Program-made: the position numbers and the translations under genes | Shown here: piece after piece, positions 1-8,568 of the stretch | How the letters are laid out: each line of letters starts with the position of its first letter | How positions within the stretch are numbered: the first letter of the stretch is position 1 | DNA from: Parvibaculum sp. | Lineage (GTDB): Bacteria; Pseudomonadota; Alphaproteobacteria; Parvibaculales; Parvibaculaceae | Assembly: GCA_031291615.1 (NCBI GenBank) | Contig: JARLIS010000026.1 | Location: 1 to 64,000, forward strand | Direction: 5' to 3' | DNA length: 64,000 nucleotides | Notes under the pieces: model-generated | The model's input: only the letters and a program-made list of their open reading frames with translations | What the model was told of the DNA's origin: nothing | The model's database searches: none

Positions 1-48
1 CAATCGATAAGTCCACGGCGCAATGACGGCGCCTCCGGCGTCAGGCGC

Positions 49-663
49 TTATCCGATGAGGCCGAGCGAGACGAGATCGGCGCGCAACGCCTCGGCATTC
101 TCGAAATGATGGGCGCGAAACCCCAGCGCGGCGGCCGCATCGACGTTCCGCCTGGAATCGTCGATGAAAAGCGCCCGTTCAGGCGTGAGGCCCGATCGCT
201 CGATCAGTATCTCGAATATGCGCGGGTCGGGCTTGATGACGCCTTCATCGCCCGAAACGACGGTGGTTTCGAACCTCTGAAGTTCGGGATAGGCGTCGCG
301 CAGGAAAACGAAGATGTCGCTCGGCATGTTCGTGAGGCCGTGAAGCCTCACGCCGCTATCGCCGAGCTGGTGAAGAAGATCGACCGTGCCCGGAATACGG
401 CCGGGGATCATTTCCGCATAGCGTCCCTGCCACATGTCGATCAGTTCGGCATGATCGGGATGCACGGCCTTGAGCTTCGCCGCGTTTTCCGCGAAGGGCA
501 CGCCGTAATCATGCGCGAGATGCCAATCGAGCGTGCAGACTTCGCCGAGGAAGCGTTCCATCTCCGCCTCGGTCTCGAACACCTTGCGATAGAGGTGACG
601 CGGATCCCAGGCGATCAGCACATTGCCGATGTCGAAAACGACGGTGTCGAGCTCAGTCCCCAC
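49..663 (-). CDS. HAD-superfamily hydrolase (subfamily IA, YihX-like)
   Basis: A 204-residue haloacid-dehalogenase-like phosphohydrolase. The nucleophile motif near the N-terminus reads VVFDIGNVL, so Asp11 is the likely phosphorylated residue. The DIGN form, rather than DxD, is typical of the YihX branch of subfamily IA. A middle HGLTNMP segment fits motif II (Thr), KPDPRIFE carries the motif III Lys, and FIDDSRRNVDAA is the acidic motif IV. Family members hydrolyse small phosphate esters such as sugar phosphates or nucleotides; the substrate here cannot be read from the sequence. It lies downstream of rpmJ on the same strand but is separated from it by a terminator, so it may be transcribed independently. 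Bases 1-48 of the window show nothing recognisable. Confidence 0.85.
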   Translation of the reverse strand: MGTELDTVVFDIGNVLIAWDPRHLYRKVFETEAEMERFLGEVCTLDWHLAHDYGVPFAENAAKLKAVHPDHAELIDMWQGRYAEMIPGRIPGTVDLLHQLGDSGVRLHGLTNMPSDIFVFLRDAYPELQRFETTVVSGDEGVIKPDPRIFEILIERSGLTPERALFIDDSRRNVDAAAALGFRAHHFENAEALRADLVSLGLIG

Positions 664-677
664 TCAAGCCTCCGAAA

Positions 678-708
678 AGGAAAAGGCCGCACCCACGGGT
701 ACGGCCTT
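678..708 (-). terminator. Rho-independent terminator after rpmJ
   Basis: On the minus strand, the arms at 683-694 and 697-708 form a roughly 12-bp stem with one mismatch. The stem is followed by a T-rich tail (TTTTCCTTTT). It sits 50 bp past the rpmJ stop codon and before the HAD gene. Confidence 0.75.
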
Positions 709-758
709 CGATTTCAACAACAGCGCGGCGTCAATCAATCCGCCGCAACCCAACGGCC

Positions 759-884
759 TCAGCCCTGACGGGCTTTGAAGCGCGGATTCGTCTTGTTGAT
801 GATGTAAACGCGCCCTTTGCGCCGCACGAGACGGTTGTTCCGGTGGCGGCCACGCAGCGATTTCAAGGAGTTACGGATTTTCAT
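759..884 (-). CDS. rpmJ: 50S ribosomal protein L36
   Basis: A 41-residue, strongly basic protein beginning [15 protein letters not shown] and ending NPRFKARQG. This matches the 41-residue form of L36 common in proteobacteria. That form lacks the zinc-binding Cys/His set of the 37-38-residue form, and no Cys is present here. The true start is the ATG at 884; a longer frame extends upstream but has no family support. L36 binds 23S rRNA in the large subunit. It stands alone, away from the main ribosomal operons, with its own promoter (982-1010) and terminator (678-708). Confidence 0.96.
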   Translation of the reverse strand: MKIRNSLKSLRGRHRNNRLVRRKGRVYIINKTNPRFKARQG

Positions 885-981
885 GACTGAACCTTCGGGG
901 CCGGAATGGGTAAACGGGCACCGCGATCGGCCATCAAGCCCCGCTTCCGGACACAGCCGGAACGCCCTCAAACTGGCGCGG

Positions 982-1010
982 AACCTAAGGGCCGGACCCG
1001 CCCCTGTCAA
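982..1010 (-). promoter_or_regulatory. Sigma-70-type promoter for rpmJ
   Basis: On the minus strand there is a perfect -35 TTGACA (1005-1010), a 17-bp spacer, and a -10 hexamer TAGGTT (982-987). The implied start near 975 leaves a leader of about 90 nt before the rpmJ ATG. Confidence 0.65.
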
Positions 1011-1119
1011 CCGGGAACAGCCGCCTTTTCCCCGCCTTCAAATCGGGCTAGACCATGAACCAACATGAAAATGGCGCGGGCGTCACCTTGGACCCCGCCG
1101 ACGGAAACCGGTTCCTGCT

Positions 1120-2112
1120 ATGGCGTTTGAAAAGCCCCAGAATTACCTGACGGAGCCTGCCGTCCGGACGATCCCGGACGAGGACATTATCCGCCACCAG
1201 CCTCAATGGTTCCGCGAGGCCCTGGCCATGCCGCGCGAAAGCCGCCGGGTAACGGTCGACGGCACCAGCATCCATTATCTCCGCTGGGGCAACAATGACG
1301 CCTCCCGGCCGGGTATTTTATTCGTTCATGGCAACGGTGCCCATGCCTATTGGTTCGCCTTCATAGCCCCGCTGCTGGCCGACCGCTACAACGTCGCCTC
1401 GATGGACCTGGGTGGCATGGGCGACAGCGAATGGCGCAAGAGCTACTCGCGGGACACCTTCGCCCATGAAATCGGCGCCGTCGCCTTCGATGCGGGCCTC
1501 GGCCCGAAGCCGGTCGTGGTCGGCCATTCCTTCGGCGGTTTCACCACGCTGATGGCCGGCAAGCATTATGGCGACCGCCTCGGCGGCCTTATCCTGGCCG
1601 ACTTCACTGTCCGCCCGCCGGAAGAGGCCCGAGAATGGTTCCTGAACGACCGGAGGCGTAAGCCCACCCACGTCTATCCGGACTTCGAGACGGCCAAGGC
1701 GCGCTTCCGCCTCGCCCCGCTCCAGCCCTGCGCCAACGGCTTCATCATCGACTATATCGGCGCGCTGAGCCTGCGCGAGATCGCGGTGGGCGAGAACCCC
1801 GGCCGCCGCCCCTCGACGGAAGCGGGCTGGACCTGGAAATTCGACGCCGAACTTTTCAACGGCCTGCGCATGGGCGACGACCATGCCGATATTTACAGGA
1901 ATCTGGGCTGCCGCGGCGCGACCATCTTCGGCCTCGAAAGCAAGGATTACGATCCGGCGTCCATCGCCTTCCTCCGCAAGATCGCGCCTGAAAAGCCCGT
2001 CTTCACCGTGCCGGGCGCACAGCACCACATCATGCTCGACCAGCCGCACGCCTTCGCGGCAAGCGTGGGCGCGCTGATGGCGCAATGGGAAGCAGAAGGC
2101 GCGCTCGACTAG
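1120..2112 (+). CDS. Alpha/beta hydrolase
   Basis: A 330-residue alpha/beta-hydrolase-fold enzyme. The oxyanion-hole motif HGNG lies at residues 70-73 and the nucleophile elbow GHSFGG places the catalytic Ser at 137. A C-terminal GAQHHIML segment supplies the likely catalytic His. There is no signal peptide, so it is probably cytoplasmic. Family members hydrolyse esters, epoxides or C-C bonds, and the substrate is unknown. A small membrane-protein gene follows after 15 bp on the same strand, which suggests a two-gene operon. The ATG at 1120 is the first plausible start. Confidence 0.85.
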   Translation: MAFEKPQNYLTEPAVRTIPDEDIIRHQPQWFREALAMPRESRRVTVDGTSIHYLRWGNNDASRPGILFVHGNGAHAYWFAFIAPLLADRYNVASMDLGGMGDSEWRKSYSRDTFAHEIGAVAFDAGLGPKPVVVGHSFGGFTTLMAGKHYGDRLGGLILADFTVRPPEEAREWFLNDRRRKPTHVYPDFETAKARFRLAPLQPCANGFIIDYIGALSLREIAVGENPGRRPSTEAGWTWKFDAELFNGLRMGDDHADIYRNLGCRGATIFGLESKDYDPASIAFLRKIAPEKPVFTVPGAQHHIMLDQPHAFAASVGALMAQWEAEGALD

Positions 2113-2127
2113 CCAGGGAGAAGCCGC

Positions 2128-2352
2128 ATGGATGAGTTGATGACCCTTCCCGTGACGCTGGCGGGCCTTGGCGGCAGCGTGGCGACGGCGGCCTATCTGC
2201 TCTGGAAGGAACGTCGCCCGCATGAATTCGGCAAGGTCCGGCTCGTTCCGCCGATGACCTTCCTCTTCATCACCTTCTTCGCGATGATCGTGCTCGCCGC
2301 CCGCGCGCTGACGCTGGTCGGCGTGCCGACGCATGAGATGCTCGGCTACTGA
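2128..2352 (+). CDS. Small two-helix membrane protein, unknown function
   Basis: A 74-residue protein with two hydrophobic stretches, about residues 7-25 and 43-62, joined by a charged WKERRPHEFGK loop. A Shine-Dalgarno-like AGGGAGAAG precedes the ATG. No family is recognised. It probably shares a transcript with the upstream alpha/beta hydrolase. Its last 7 bp overlap the 3' end of the convergent MFS gene. Composition and codon use match the neighbours, so I consider it a real gene of unknown function. Confidence 0.65.
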   Translation: MDELMTLPVTLAGLGGSVATAAYLLWKERRPHEFGKVRLVPPMTFLFITFFAMIVLAARALTLVGVPTHEMLGY

Positions 2353-3710
2353 ATGCCGATGCCCTCTTCCTCGTCTTCGTAATTTTCGGCCGACTGCTTC
2401 AGGTCTTTCATCAGCGGATGGAAGAGCGCGAAGGCGAGTACAAGCATGCTGAGCAGCGCGCCCACGATGAACGGCGCCTGATGCATCCGCTCATAGACGT
2501 TGAAGCCGATGAACGAGTTCAGGAAGATGAACGGCGTCAGGATCATGCCGGTCGCCGATGTGCCGCCGATGAGCCCCGCCATCGCGCCCTGGTCGCGATG
2601 CGACACGGAGAGCGACGCACCCGCCTGAAGTCCCGGCCTCAACAACCCGAAACCGAGGCCCGACAGCGTCAGCGCGGTCACCAGAATCCCATAGGAATAG
2701 CCGATCACGAGCCCGGCAAACGAGAAGATGATGATGACCGAGCCCCAGCGCAGCAGGAACTGAACCGAAAGGTTGAACCTCTGGATGAGGCCGATCTGCG
2801 CGAAGAGCGCCGCCATCGCCATCGCCATCAAACCGACGCTGACCATCTGTGTCGCCTCGGCGAGCTTCAGATGAAGCATGTCGATGAAGTAGAAGGCGCA
2901 AAGCTGCATCACGATCGACTGCGCGAAACTCAATATGATGCTGATGACGACCCAGGGGAGCGCGCGCCTGTCATACCATTTGAGGCCGGCGCGCTTCCCC
3001 TCGCCCTGCTTTTCAGAAACGCGGTGCGAGGGCTTGGTCCTCTCCGGCAGGTAGAACCAGATGAGCGCTGCGCTCGAATAGGCAAGCGCCGCAACCGCAA
3101 AGAAGGGCGCGACCACATGAATGACGGCGAAGGCCGCGGCGACGCCCGGCCCGATCGCCGTTCCGATGCCGAAGGCGGCGCCAAGCGAAGCAACGCCCAC
3201 CGCACGCTCGGAGCGCGTCGTCCGGTCGGCGACATAGGCTTGCGCCGCCGCGCCATTGCCCGAACCGAGGCCGCCGAAGATCGACCGCGAGAGAAGCAGA
3301 AGCGGAAACAGGATGCCGAGCGACAGCCAGCCCCACAATCCGGCCAGCACAAGGCAGGCGAAAATCGTGGTGGAAATGGCGAAGGCAAGAAGACCGACCA
3401 TCATGATCGGCTTGCGGCCGACAATGTCGCTGCGGCGGCCCCAGAACGGGCTCGTGATGATCCACAGCAATGACGACAGCGAATAGATCATCGTCGTCTC
3501 GAATTCGCTCATGCCGAGCTGGCGGGCGATGGGCGGCATCACCGCATAGACGAGCGTCTGACCCATGCCGCCGGCAAGCTGGCAGAGGAAGAGAATCTGG
3601 AAGGCGCGTTTTCGCTCCGCCGGCGTGGTGACGCCGGCGGCAAAGGCCTCAGCGACCGCGTCGCCGGACATGTCCGGCGCGGGCTCCCGATCTTCCAGAA
3701 ATGACGACAT
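2346..3710 (-). CDS. MFS transporter
   Basis: A 454-residue major facilitator with about 12 hydrophobic helices and a charged central loop (PERTKPSHRVSEKQGEGKR). The conserved loop-2 motif appears as FWGRRSDIVGRKPIMMVG, matching the MFS signature GxxxDRxGRR. The start chosen is the ATG at 3710 (MSSFLEDREP). The longer frame upstream would place about 51 non-conserved residues before it and run toward the divergent acyl-CoA dehydrogenase gene. It probably moves a small organic solute or drug across the inner membrane; direction and substrate are not readable. It converges on the small membrane-protein gene. Confidence 0.88.
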   Translation of the reverse strand: MSSFLEDREPAPDMSGDAVAEAFAAGVTTPAERKRAFQILFLCQLAGGMGQTLVYAVMPPIARQLGMSEFETTMIYSLSSLLWIITSPFWGRRSDIVGRKPIMMVGLLAFAISTTIFACLVLAGLWGWLSLGILFPLLLLSRSIFGGLGSGNGAAAQAYVADRTTRSERAVGVASLGAAFGIGTAIGPGVAAAFAVIHVVAPFFAVAALAYSSAALIWFYLPERTKPSHRVSEKQGEGKRAGLKWYDRRALPWVVISIILSFAQSIVMQLCAFYFIDMLHLKLAEATQMVSVGLMAMAMAALFAQIGLIQRFNLSVQFLLRWGSVIIIFSFAGLVIGYSYGILVTALTLSGLGFGLLRPGLQAGASLSVSHRDQGAMAGLIGGTSATGMILTPFIFLNSFIGFNVYERMHQAPFIVGALLSMLVLAFALFHPLMKDLKQSAENYEDEEEGIGIQ

Positions 3711-3877
3711 GTAATGGGCCTCTGCCGGGCCTTTCGACGTTTGCGCGCCATGATCTACGTCAAACGGGCGCGCCCGCCAATGGGGGACGCTGCGTTTTTT
3801 GCCCGGCGGGGCCATCATTTTTGACATCCCGGCGGTCCGCCTTAGTCTCACGGCAAAAGACATTGGGGAGATTGAAG

Positions 3878-5113
3878 ATGGACCTGTCGCTCAACGCCAA
3901 GGACACCGCCTTCCGCGACGAAGTGCGGCGCTTTCTCGACGACAAGCTGACGCCCGAGCTGCGCGCCGTCGGCAAGCTGATGACCAGCGTCTATGCCGAT
4001 TATGAAACGACCATGGGTTGGCACCGCGCGCTTTTCGAAAAAGGCTGGGTAGCCCCCGCCTGGCCTGTGGAATATGGCGGCTGCGACTGGTCGGTGAGCC
4101 AGCACTACATTTTCGCCAGCGAGCTCTCGGGCGCGGGCGCTCCCTCCCTCTCGCCGATGGGCCTCGGCATGTGCGGGCCCGTGCTGATCGGCTATGGCAC
4201 GCCGGAACAGAAATCCTTCTATCTGCCCCGTATCCTCAACGGTGAGGACTTCTGGTGCCAGGGCTATTCCGAACCCGGCTCCGGCTCCGATCTCGCCAGC
4301 CTCCAGATGAGCGCCGTCGACAAGGGCGACCATTTCCTCTGCAACGGCCAGAAAATCTGGACGACGCATGCGAACTACGCCAACCGCATCTTCAATCTCG
4401 TGCGCACCTCGAAGGAAGACATTCGCCAGCGCGGCATCACCTTCCTGCTCATCGACATGGATACGCCGGGCATCAAGGTCGAGCCGCTGGTGATGCTCTC
4501 GGGCGAGCACATCCAGAACCAGATTTTCTTCACCGATGTGAAGGTTCCGAAAGCCAATGTCGTCGGCAAGGTCGGCGAAGGCTGGACGGTCGCAAAATAC
4601 CTGATGCAGTTCGAGCGCGGCGGCCATGCCTATGCGCCCGGCCTGACGACGCGGCTGAACCGCATCCGCGCCATCGCCACGGCCGAGCGCGCCAGCGACG
4701 GCGCGCGGCTGATCGACGAGCCGGAGGTCGCGGCGAAAATCGCCAGCGCCGCCGTCGAAATCTCGGGCCTCGAATTCACCGAACACCGCATCATGTCGGC
4801 CCTCTCGAACGGCGATGCGCCGGGCGCGGAATCCTCGCTCTTGAAAACGCGAGGCACCGAAATCTCGCAATTGCTGACCGAGCTCGCGCTTGAGGCGGTC
4901 GCCTACTACGCGCTTCCCTTCCAGCCCCATGCGACGCGACCGGGCGGTCCGGTGCCCGGCTTCACGCCGCCAAAGGGCAATGAAGCGCCCGTCGGACCGC
5001 AGCATAGCTGGCCCGTCACGGCGAAATATCTGAACGACCGTGCGGGCTCGATCTATGCCGGCACGAACGAGATCCAGCGCAACATCATGGCGAAGGCGGT
5101 GCTCGGGCTTTAA
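3878..5113 (+). CDS. Acyl-CoA dehydrogenase
   Basis: A 411-residue flavoenzyme of the acyl-CoA dehydrogenase family. It introduces an alpha-beta double bond into acyl-CoA thioesters, using FAD and passing electrons to ETF. The diagnostic GYSEPGSGSDLASLQ segment is in the middle domain, and the C-terminal YAGTNEIQRNIMAKAVLGL is a family hallmark. Length is normal. The start at 3878 is supported by GGGGAG seven bases upstream; a frame opening at 3701 lacks family support. The long loop before the C-terminal motif resembles the large-subunit-like branch of the family (as in pimeloyl-CoA dehydrogenase). The chain-length preference is unknown. Confidence 0.93.
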   Translation: MDLSLNAKDTAFRDEVRRFLDDKLTPELRAVGKLMTSVYADYETTMGWHRALFEKGWVAPAWPVEYGGCDWSVSQHYIFASELSGAGAPSLSPMGLGMCGPVLIGYGTPEQKSFYLPRILNGEDFWCQGYSEPGSGSDLASLQMSAVDKGDHFLCNGQKIWTTHANYANRIFNLVRTSKEDIRQRGITFLLIDMDTPGIKVEPLVMLSGEHIQNQIFFTDVKVPKANVVGKVGEGWTVAKYLMQFERGGHAYAPGLTTRLNRIRAIATAERASDGARLIDEPEVAAKIASAAVEISGLEFTEHRIMSALSNGDAPGAESSLLKTRGTEISQLLTELALEAVAYYALPFQPHATRPGGPVPGFTPPKGNEAPVGPQHSWPVTAKYLNDRAGSIYAGTNEIQRNIMAKAVLGL

Positions 5114-5172
5114 TCCGGCCCGGCCTGCTGGTACCACTGCGCCATTCTCATTGCCTTCCGGAGCCGTCTCTC

Positions 5173-5844
5173 ATGCATGTCGACGAAGCGCTGCGCGCGC
5201 GCAAATCCGTTCGCGCCTTCAAGCCCGATCCCGTTCCGCTTTCGCTGGTCACCGAGATTCTGGAGATCGCCTCCCGCGCACCGTCCGGCACCAATATCCA
5301 GCCCTGGAAGGTGCATGTGGTGGCGGGCGAAGTCCGCAAACGCCTTGAGGCCGAGGTGCTGGCGCATCGCGAGACGAACCCCGTCGACGCCAGCGCCGAA
5401 TTTCCCCGCACGTCGAAGCGCAAGGAGCCTTATACCTCGCGCATGCGGAAGCTCGGCAAGGACATGTATTCGCTGATCGGCATTCCGAAGGGCGACCAGG
5501 CGGCCAATTGGGCGCAATGGGGCCGAAATTACAAGTTCTTCGATGCGCCGGTCGGTCTGATCTTCACGATCGACAAGGACCTCGACGCAATGAACTTCCT
5601 CGATATCGGCATCTTCATGCAGTCGATCATGCTGGCGGCGAAGGTGCGCGGCCTCGACACCTGCGCGCAAGGCGCCTGGAACAATTACTGGACGGCGACG
5701 CGCCGCGTCCTCGGCGTATCGGAAGAAGAATATATCATCTGCGGAATTTCGCTGGGCTATGCCGACGACACCTCGCCGGTCAACACGCTGGTCTCGGAGC
5801 GCGAACCGGTGACGAGCTTCGCCACGTTTCACGGATTTGATTGA
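5173..5844 (+). CDS. Nitroreductase-family FMN oxidoreductase
   Basis: A 223-residue member of the nitroreductase fold. The N-terminal RKSVRAFKPDPVP and RAPSGTNIQPW segments hold the Arg/Ser/Asn residues that bind FMN phosphate in this family. The C-terminal GISLGYADD segment matches the usual GYPD-like second flavin-contact region. Such enzymes reduce nitro groups, quinones or enones with NAD(P)H. It follows the acyl-CoA dehydrogenase by 59 bp on the same strand and may be co-transcribed. The physiological substrate cannot be told from sequence. Confidence 0.9.
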   Translation: MHVDEALRARKSVRAFKPDPVPLSLVTEILEIASRAPSGTNIQPWKVHVVAGEVRKRLEAEVLAHRETNPVDASAEFPRTSKRKEPYTSRMRKLGKDMYSLIGIPKGDQAANWAQWGRNYKFFDAPVGLIFTIDKDLDAMNFLDIGIFMQSIMLAAKVRGLDTCAQGAWNNYWTATRRVLGVSEEEYIICGISLGYADDTSPVNTLVSEREPVTSFATFHGFD

Positions 5845-6147
5845 TCAGCGCGTGCGAATCTGACGGACACCGGCCATGGGCCCGAAGCTCGCACCCGGGC
5901 GCTGAAGCGACGGATCGGCGGCAACATCGCCCGTGCCCGGCATGCCGAAAACGAAGACGACCGGATCGGACGAACCGACAAAAAGCGGCACGGGATCGGC
6001 GACCCCGCCGGTCATGCCCGCCGTCACGACCGAGCCCGTAAGGTCGATCATGGTCGCATCGGGCGCGACCGCGTCGGCCCGCGCAATGCCACTCGCGCCC
6101 AGAACGAGAGCAACGACCGCTGCGAATATGCGCATCCTGCTAACCAT
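5845..6147 (-). CDS. Small exported protein, unknown function
   Basis: A 100-residue protein with a clear Sec signal: basic MVSRMR, a hydrophobic core FAAVVALVLGASG, and likely cleavage after ARA near residue 25. The mature part is about 75 residues, rich in Gly, Val, Pro and Asp, with no Cys and no recognised domain. An alternative start is the ATG at 6135. Its stop codon abuts the stop of the convergent nitroreductase gene with no spacer. It is probably periplasmic; function unknown. Confidence 0.55.
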   Translation of the reverse strand: MVSRMRIFAAVVALVLGASGIARADAVAPDATMIDLTGSVVTAGMTGGVADPVPLFVGSSDPVVFVFGMPGTGDVAADPSLQRPGASFGPMAGVRQIRTR

Positions 6148-6295
6148 GTTCCGAATATAAGGCTTCCGGGAAGTGGATCAAGGCGGCACACAGCCGTTCA
6201 ACACCCTGTTCATCCGCTTGCCTTGCTAAACGGCCGAGCGCCGCTATCCTCGCCGCCAAGCGACATTCAGTAACAATGGAACAAGGGAATAGATC

Positions 6296-6709
6296 ATGGC
6301 GGATTATGCTCGCCCGCTCCCTCAGCCGACGCCGGAAACGCGGCACTTCTGGGAGGGATGCAATGCCGGGGAACTGCGCCTGCAACGCTGCACGGCTTGC
6401 GCGCACACCTATTTTCCGCCGCGCCCCTTCTGCCCGGTCTGCTCGTCCCGGGATGTCGAGGTCTTCAAGGCGTCCGGCAAGGCGACGCTGTACAGCTACG
6501 TGATCAACCACCGTCCTCGCCCTGACTTCGGCGAAGCGCCGCATTCGATCGCCGTCGTCACGCTGGAGGAAGGCCCCCGCATGATGACGAACATCGTCGA
6601 TTGCCCGCAGACGCCGGAGGCGCTCCAGCTCGACATGGCTCTCGAAGTCACCTTCGAGAAAGCGGGCCCGGAGATCAGCCTGCCGAAATTCAAGCCGGTG
6701 AAGGGATAA
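6296..6709 (+). CDS. Zn-ribbon/OB-fold protein (DUF35 family)
   Basis: A 137-residue protein with an N-terminal rubredoxin-like zinc ribbon (Cys32, Cys35, Cys46, Cys49) followed by an OB-fold domain (about 60-130). DUF35 proteins partner with thiolase-like enzymes and acyl-CoA transferases; in archaea and steroid degraders they form complexes with them. The gene is 4 bp upstream of a thiolase-like gene, the canonical arrangement, so the two products very probably form one complex acting on an acyl-CoA substrate. Confidence 0.9.
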   Translation: MADYARPLPQPTPETRHFWEGCNAGELRLQRCTACAHTYFPPRPFCPVCSSRDVEVFKASGKATLYSYVINHRPRPDFGEAPHSIAVVTLEEGPRMMTNIVDCPQTPEALQLDMALEVTFEKAGPEISLPKFKPVKG

Positions 6710-6713
6710 CGCC

Positions 6714-7856
6714 ATGAAGAAGAAATCAGTGGCGGTCGTCGGCGCGGCCGAGACGACCCAGATGGGCAAGATTCCGAACGTTTCCCAGATCGCGCTTCAC
6801 GCCGATGCGGCGTTGAACGCCTTGAAGGATGCGGGCCTGAAGATCAGCGACATCGACGGCGTGGCGACAGCGGGCGACAGCCCCGTCGAGGTCGCGCATT
6901 ACCTCGGCATCACGCCGACTTGGGTCGACGGCACCAGCGTCGGCGGTTGCTCCTTCATGCTGCATGTCCGCCACGCGGCGGCGGCGATCAATGAAGGCCT
7001 GTGCAAGACGGTCCTCATCACCCACGCCGAATCCGGCCGCTCGCGCGTCGGCGCGCGCCGTTTCAGCCGCGACCCGGCGAGCCAGATGGGCCAGTTCGAA
7101 GTACCCTTCGGCGTGACAAGCCCGCCGACCATGTTCACCATTCCGGTGCTGCGCTACATGAAGGAAGTGGGCGTGACGGAAGAAGACCTAGCCATGGTCG
7201 CCGTCATCCAGCGCGAATGGGCGGCGAAAAATCCGCGCGCCTCCTACCGCGACCCGATCACGGTCGAGGACGTTCTGAAGTCCGACATGATCGCCTGGCC
7301 CTTCCGCAAGCTGATGTGCTGCCTCGTCACAGACGGCGGCGGCGCGTTGATCCTGACCAGCGCCGAACGTGCGAGGGATTTCCCGCAAAAGCCTGCCTAT
7401 ATCCTCGGCACCGGCGAAAGCTGCGAGACGCCGATGGTGAGCCAGATGGAAGACTTCACCACCTCGAAAGCCTTCCGCGTCTCGGGCAAGAAGGCATTCG
7501 ATGAAGCGGGTATCAGACATGCGGATGTCGATCATCTGATGATCTACGACGCCTTCGCTCACCTGCCCCTCTACGGCCTCGAAGACCTCGGCTTCTGCGA
7601 GCGTGGCGAGGCGGCTTCCTTCATCCGCGGCCGCAACACCGCACCCGGCGGCAAGTTGCCGCTCAACACGAATGGCGGCGGCCTCTCCTACATGCATTCG
7701 GGCATGTACGGCATGTATGCGCTTCAGGAAAGCGTGCGGCAGATGCGCGGCATAGCGCCCGCGCAGGTGCCCGGCGCGAAAATCTCGATTGCGCATGGCG
7801 TCGGCGGCATGTTCGCCGCCTCGGGCACCATCGTCTTCTCGAACGAAGCGCCGTAG
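6714..7856 (+). CDS. Thiolase-like acetyl-CoA acetyltransferase / SCP-x-type thiolase
   Basis: A 380-residue thiolase-superfamily enzyme. SVGGCSFM places the probable nucleophilic Cys at residue 79. The C-terminal half carries NTNGGGLSYMHSGMYG and AHGVGGMFAASGT, which match the His- and Gly-rich active-site loops of the family. SCP-x-like thiolases cleave or condense beta-ketoacyl-CoA. Together with the adjacent DUF35 partner this suggests beta-oxidation-like processing of a bulky or branched substrate (inference). It is the middle gene of the DUF35-thiolase-VOC operon. Confidence 0.88.
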   Translation: MKKKSVAVVGAAETTQMGKIPNVSQIALHADAALNALKDAGLKISDIDGVATAGDSPVEVAHYLGITPTWVDGTSVGGCSFMLHVRHAAAAINEGLCKTVLITHAESGRSRVGARRFSRDPASQMGQFEVPFGVTSPPTMFTIPVLRYMKEVGVTEEDLAMVAVIQREWAAKNPRASYRDPITVEDVLKSDMIAWPFRKLMCCLVTDGGGALILTSAERARDFPQKPAYILGTGESCETPMVSQMEDFTTSKAFRVSGKKAFDEAGIRHADVDHLMIYDAFAHLPLYGLEDLGFCERGEAASFIRGRNTAPGGKLPLNTNGGGLSYMHSGMYGMYALQESVRQMRGIAPAQVPGAKISIAHGVGGMFAASGTIVFSNEAP

Positions 7857-7875
7857 GAAAGAGAAAGAGGCCGAC

Positions 7876-8562
7876 ATGAATCTCGCCAAGCCACGGATCG
7901 ATGTCGGCCTCTTCACCAACAATCTGGAGCCGATGCTGGCCTTCTATCAAAAAGAGGTCGGCCTCCCCTTCGATCACTTGCTGCCCCTCGGTGGCGGTAG
8001 CCAGCAGCATCGTCACGATCTGCTGGGCTCCGTTCTCAAGATCAACGCCTCACGGGAATCTATCGCCGAACGCCCGCCGTCCGGCTATCGCGAGCTTCTG
8101 ATTGCGCGTGAAGGCCTGCTAGGCCCGAAACGCCTGACCGACCCCGACGGCAATGCCGTCACGCTGGTGCCGCCCGGTTTGTTCGGCATCGAGCGCATCG
8201 GGGTGAAGCTTGCCGTCCGCGACGTCGCCGCTCATCGCCGGTTCTATGCGCTGACGCTCGAACTTCCCGATGTGCCGGAGGAAGGCGGCCTGTCGTTTCT
8301 CGCCGGCGACAGCGTCATCATGATCGAGGAAGACGCGGCCGCGCCTGCGGACGCCACAATGGACGGCACCGGCTTTCGCTACCTGACGATGCAGGTCTTC
8401 AAGACCGACGAGGAGCATGCCGGCATCCTTGCCCGCGGCGGACGCGAAGGCTCGGCTCCGCAGACGCTCGGCAAGATCGCACGCATCTCCTTCATCCGCG
8501 ATCCCGACGGTAACTGGATCGAGATATCCCAGCGCGCCTCGCTCGTCGGCGCGCTGGACTGA
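7876..8562 (+). CDS. VOC-family (glyoxalase/dioxygenase fold) protein
   Basis: A 228-residue protein with two vicinal-oxygen-chelate modules. The first (about 1-110) opens IDVGLFTNNLEPMLAFYQKEVGLPF. The second (about 115-225) opens IERIGVKLAVRDVAAHRRFYAL and ends FIRDPDGNWIEISQR, a classic VOC terminus. The start at 7876 is supported by AAAGAGG upstream; a frame opening at 7789 overlaps the thiolase gene and is discarded. The family includes glyoxalases, epimerases and extradiol dioxygenases. The operon context with a thiolase suggests an acyl-CoA-linked reaction. The specific reaction is unknown. Confidence 0.82.
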   Translation: MNLAKPRIDVGLFTNNLEPMLAFYQKEVGLPFDHLLPLGGGSQQHRHDLLGSVLKINASRESIAERPPSGYRELLIAREGLLGPKRLTDPDGNAVTLVPPGLFGIERIGVKLAVRDVAAHRRFYALTLELPDVPEEGGLSFLAGDSVIMIEEDAAAPADATMDGTGFRYLTMQVFKTDEEHAGILARGGREGSAPQTLGKIARISFIRDPDGNWIEISQRASLVGALD

Positions 8563-8568
8563 TCCCGT

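Noticed and set aside
106..768. Plus-strand frame of 220 codons
   Set aside because: It overlaps the HAD gene on the opposite strand and has no family features.
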